Below are positions 15,164 through 17,469 of a DNA stretch of 17,469 bases, piece by piece. The notes beneath the pieces were generated by a model, which saw only the letters and a program-made list of their open reading frames with translations, did not search any database and had not been told where the DNA came from. The stretch is from an uncultured Clostridia bacterium (GTDB lineage Bacteria; Bacillota; Clostridia; Peptostreptococcales; Anaerovoracaceae): positions 1-17,469 of the forward strand of contig CAKQQT010000031.1 in assembly GCA_934271235.1 (NCBI GenBank), given 5' to 3'. Position 1 is the first letter of the stretch. Each line of letters opens with the position of its first letter. The translations under genes were made by a program, and so were the position numbers.

Positions 15164-17140
15164 ATGAAGAACAGGAGAGTATTGGCAGTATTGCTGGCAG
15201 TCGTTGTGATGATTGCCATGATGCCTGCAATGGCGTTCGCGGACGAGACCCAGACTCCGACAGAAGTCATCAGCCCGAACCCTGCGGCAAAATCCAATGA
15301 CATCGTGATCCTCGGCACCAGCGATGTGCACTGCGGTATCGACCAGAATATCGGTTATGCAGGTCTGGCGGCTTACAAAAAAGCCATGGCGGAGAAGTAT
15401 AACTATGTTGCGTTGGTAGATGCCGGTGACGCGATCCAGGGCGACACGATCGGAACGCTGTCCAAAGGTGAATACCTTGTAGACATCATGAACGAAGTCG
15501 GCTATGACGTTGTCGTTCCCGGCAACCATGAATTCGACTACGGCATGGATCAGTTCCTCGGTACGATCGTAAAGAAGATGAAAGCGACGTACGTATCCGC
15601 GAACTTTGTCAAAGAAGGCAAGACTGTTTTTGATCCGTACAAGATCATGACATTCGGCGACAAAAAAGTTGCCTTCGTCGGCATCTGCACGCCGGAAACT
15701 CTGGTAAAATCCACACCGACCTATTTCCAGGACAAATACGGCAATTACATCTATGACTTCTGCAATGATACAACCGGTGAAAAGCTGTACAAAGCGGTAC
15801 AGGATGCGGTAGACGCCGCGAAGAAAGCCGGCGCGGACTACGTGGTAGCGGTTGCGCATCTCGGTGATGATTCTGCAAGTGCTCCTTGGACTTCCGTGGA
15901 CGTATTGTCAAAGACAAACGGCATCGACGTTCTGCTGGACGGACATGCGCACAACACCGTTGTAAAGAGCGTGAAGAACAAAGACGGCAAGAGCATCCAG
16001 ATGGTCGCGACCGGCACCAAGCTTGAAAACATCGGCAAGATCGTCATCGCGGAAAACGGCGCCATCACTGCGGAATATGTGACCGGCGACGCGGCAAAAG
16101 ACAAAGATGCGAGTGTTACGAAGTTTATCGATAACATCAAGGCAAAATATACGGAATTAGAAAATAAAGTTGTAGCAACTTCCAAGGTTGACCTTGCGAT
16201 CGCGGACAAAGACGGCAACCGTCTGATCAGAAGCGAAGAGACCAACCTCGGCGACCTCTGCGCGGACGCGTACCGCTATGTTCTCGGTGCTGACATCGCG
16301 TTTGTAAACGGCGGCGGCATCCGTGTAGCAATCCCGAAGGGCAATATCACCTACGGTCAGGTCATCGCGGTACATCCGTTCGGCAATATGGCTTGTGTAG
16401 TTGAAGCAACCGGCCAGCAGATCCTCGATGCTCTGGAATTCGGTTCCAGAAACGTCGGTAAGGGTGAAAACGGCGGATTCTTACAGGTTTCCGGTCTGAC
16501 TTACACCATCAATTCGCTGATCGAACCGTCTATTGAAATCAATGCGGAAGGCGAATTTGTAAAGGTGACCGGCGATTACAGAGTCAGCAACGTCAAAGTC
16601 GGCGGCAAGGATCTGGATTTGAACAAGACCTACACGCTTGCTTCTCATAACTACATGCTCAAGAGCGGCGGAGACGGCTTTGTTATGTTCAAGAACAACA
16701 AGCTTCTGCAGGACGAAGTCATGATCGACAATCAGGTTCTGATCAACTATATCCAGAAAAACCTCAACAATGTCGTTGACGATCAGTACGCTGCACCGCA
16801 GGGCAGGATCAAGATCTTATCCACGGAACTTTTCACGCAGGTAAGCGAGAAGCTGAAGATCGCGGAATATACATGCAAGGTTAGCGCAAAAGCGCAGAAG
16901 AAAGCTGTAAAATTGACTTGGAACGCATGCACGTCCGACAGCGTAAAATATCAGGTCTATAAATCGACCAAAGCAACCAAAGGCTTCAAGAAAGCCATCA
17001 CCACGAGCAAGACGACTTATACCTGCAAGAAACTCAAAACAGGTACTAAGTATTACTTCAAGGTAAGAGCAGTCAAGACAATCGGCGGCAAGCTCTACTA
17101 CGGACACTGGTCCAACGTCGCATCGAAGAAAGCGGCTTAG
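15164..17140 (+). CDS. Secreted 5'-nucleotidase, UshA-like, with Fn3-like C-terminus
   Basis: 658 residues. ATG 15164 follows AAAAGGAGAAG and starts a signal peptide (K-N-R-R then a hydrophobic core to A-M-A-F-A). The metallophosphoesterase motifs are complete: D54-V-H56, G-D89, G-N121-H122-E-F-D125, H232 and G-H261-A-H263. The 5'-nucleotidase domain is complete too: E-T-N-L-G-D-L-C-A-D-A, N382-G-G-G-I-R387, P-F406-G-N408 and G-G-D504-G-F. It should hydrolyse extracellular nucleotides to nucleosides with two divalent metals. The last 90 residues are an Fn3-like domain closely similar to that of the upstream paralogue; there is no LPxTG motif or second membrane helix, so wall attachment is non-covalent or absent. 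The 72-base gap from the upstream gene has only a weak promoter candidate (TTGCGC 15110-15115, TATCCT 15133-15138). Nucleosides released could feed the upstream kinase genes. Confidence 0.93.
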   Translation: MKNRRVLAVLLAVVVMIAMMPAMAFADETQTPTEVISPNPAAKSNDIVILGTSDVHCGIDQNIGYAGLAAYKKAMAEKYNYVALVDAGDAIQGDTIGTLSKGEYLVDIMNEVGYDVVVPGNHEFDYGMDQFLGTIVKKMKATYVSANFVKEGKTVFDPYKIMTFGDKKVAFVGICTPETLVKSTPTYFQDKYGNYIYDFCNDTTGEKLYKAVQDAVDAAKKAGADYVVAVAHLGDDSASAPWTSVDVLSKTNGIDVLLDGHAHNTVVKSVKNKDGKSIQMVATGTKLENIGKIVIAENGAITAEYVTGDAAKDKDASVTKFIDNIKAKYTELENKVVATSKVDLAIADKDGNRLIRSEETNLGDLCADAYRYVLGADIAFVNGGGIRVAIPKGNITYGQVIAVHPFGNMACVVEATGQQILDALEFGSRNVGKGENGGFLQVSGLTYTINSLIEPSIEINAEGEFVKVTGDYRVSNVKVGGKDLDLNKTYTLASHNYMLKSGGDGFVMFKNNKLLQDEVMIDNQVLINYIQKNLNNVVDDQYAAPQGRIKILSTELFTQVSEKLKIAEYTCKVSAKAQKKAVKLTWNACTSDSVKYQVYKSTKATKGFKKAITTSKTTYTCKKLKTGTKYYFKVRAVKTIGGKLYYGHWSNVASKKAA

Positions 17141-17196
17141 CCCCTTGCGGTATTCGTGCGAACGAACAGAACCATAAAACCATAGGAATGTTACCA

Positions 17197-17232
17197 GAAG
17201 ACCCACCGGAGGACCCGGTGGGTCTTCACTTT
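17197..17232 (+). terminator. Hairpin terminator after the 5'-nucleotidase genes
   Basis: A perfect 13-bp stem, GAAGACCCACCGG (17197-17209) paired with 17215-17227, with a 5-base loop. The T-tract is weak (ACTTTGG), so termination may be partial or factor-assisted. Confidence 0.7.
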
Positions 17233-17252
17233 GGCAGGCCCTAAAATCCGGT

Positions 17253-17306
17253 CCCCTCGCCGCTTGCTGTCCCCTCGCTGCTTGCCGTCTCCTCGCCGCT
17301 TGCCGC
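17253..17306. repeat. Three tandem 18-bp repeats
   Basis: Units at 17253-17270, 17271-17288 and 17289-17306 differ at two to four positions. The shared core is CCTCGC-C/T-GCTTGC. A C-run, a T-run and a degenerate fourth CTGCTTGCCG follow near 17322. The repeats lie outside any convincing gene. Confidence 0.75.
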
Positions 17307-17469
17307 CCCCCCTTTTTTTTACTGCTTGCCGGTCCCTGAAAACGGGCGAAGCAGATGAAAATATAGAGACAGCGTACGCATAACAAAAAACGGATGCATA
17401 ATGTACTGCTTTTCGGCGGGTTTTCAAAAATTTGTACGCGGCAGGGGATAGGTGGATGAGAGAATTTTA

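Larger units (their letters stand above)
17141..17469. other. Gene-free right end
   Basis: This stretch holds the hairpin terminator, the 18-bp repeats and an AT-richer stretch after 17335. I see no supported gene. An ATG at 17456 with GGGG some eight bases upstream could begin a gene that runs out of the window, but only four codons are visible. Confidence 0.6.

Noticed and set aside
17191..17427. Minus-strand small basic protein with K-R-R-G-D repeats
   Set aside because: The repeats simply translate the 18-bp tandem DNA; no ribosome binding site is present and the start would be a TTG without context.

Overview
The window looks like chromosomal DNA of a Gram-positive, spore-forming member of the Clostridia (Bacillota). 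Supporting signs are strong AGGAGG-type ribosome binding sites, a V-P-K-T-G sortase anchor on a secreted protein, a SpoIIQ-like M23 protein behind a sigma-F-like promoter, and DUF378 and YdbC/PC4 family proteins. No ribosomal or other marker gene is present, so I do not name a genus.

Region 1 (1-1530): the 3' part of a repeat-built, sortase-anchored surface protein, then a folded 3'UTR element and a terminator. Region 2 (1580-6120): an accessory island, visibly more AT-rich than the right half. It holds an AAA/DUF4143 ATPase gene with its own promoter. This is followed by a compact three-gene operon with a consensus promoter and a strong terminator: sce7726 family (PD-(D/E)XK-like), sce7725 family, and a zinc-ribbon/HEPN-associated/RES protein. 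Fused directly to that terminator is a decayed, internally deleted second copy of the ATPase gene. The trio looks like a poorly characterised, possibly NAD-targeting defence or toxin cassette, and it is the best candidate here for an undescribed system.

Region 3 (6139-9375): a minus-strand SpoIIQ-like gene ending in a long structured hairpin, divergent from a class I/II aminotransferase. Then come a YdbC/PC4 protein with an unusual long acidic tail and a convergent small DUF378 membrane protein. Region 4 (9383-17140): a nucleoside-salvage block. It contains a nucleoside kinase with a ThrRS-like N-terminus, psuK and psuG for pseudouridine breakdown, and two tandem secreted 5'-nucleotidase-family proteins. 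The second nucleotidase keeps all recognisable catalytic motifs. The first has lost two metal ligands and most of the nucleotide pocket and looks like a secreted pseudoenzyme or a protein with a changed function. The logic of the block appears to be external nucleotide breakdown followed by nucleoside phosphorylation and pseudouridine cleavage, although no transporter is visible.

The last 329 bases hold a hairpin terminator, a short 18-bp tandem repeat and no convincing gene. I saw no tRNA, rRNA, CRISPR array, transposase or integrase.
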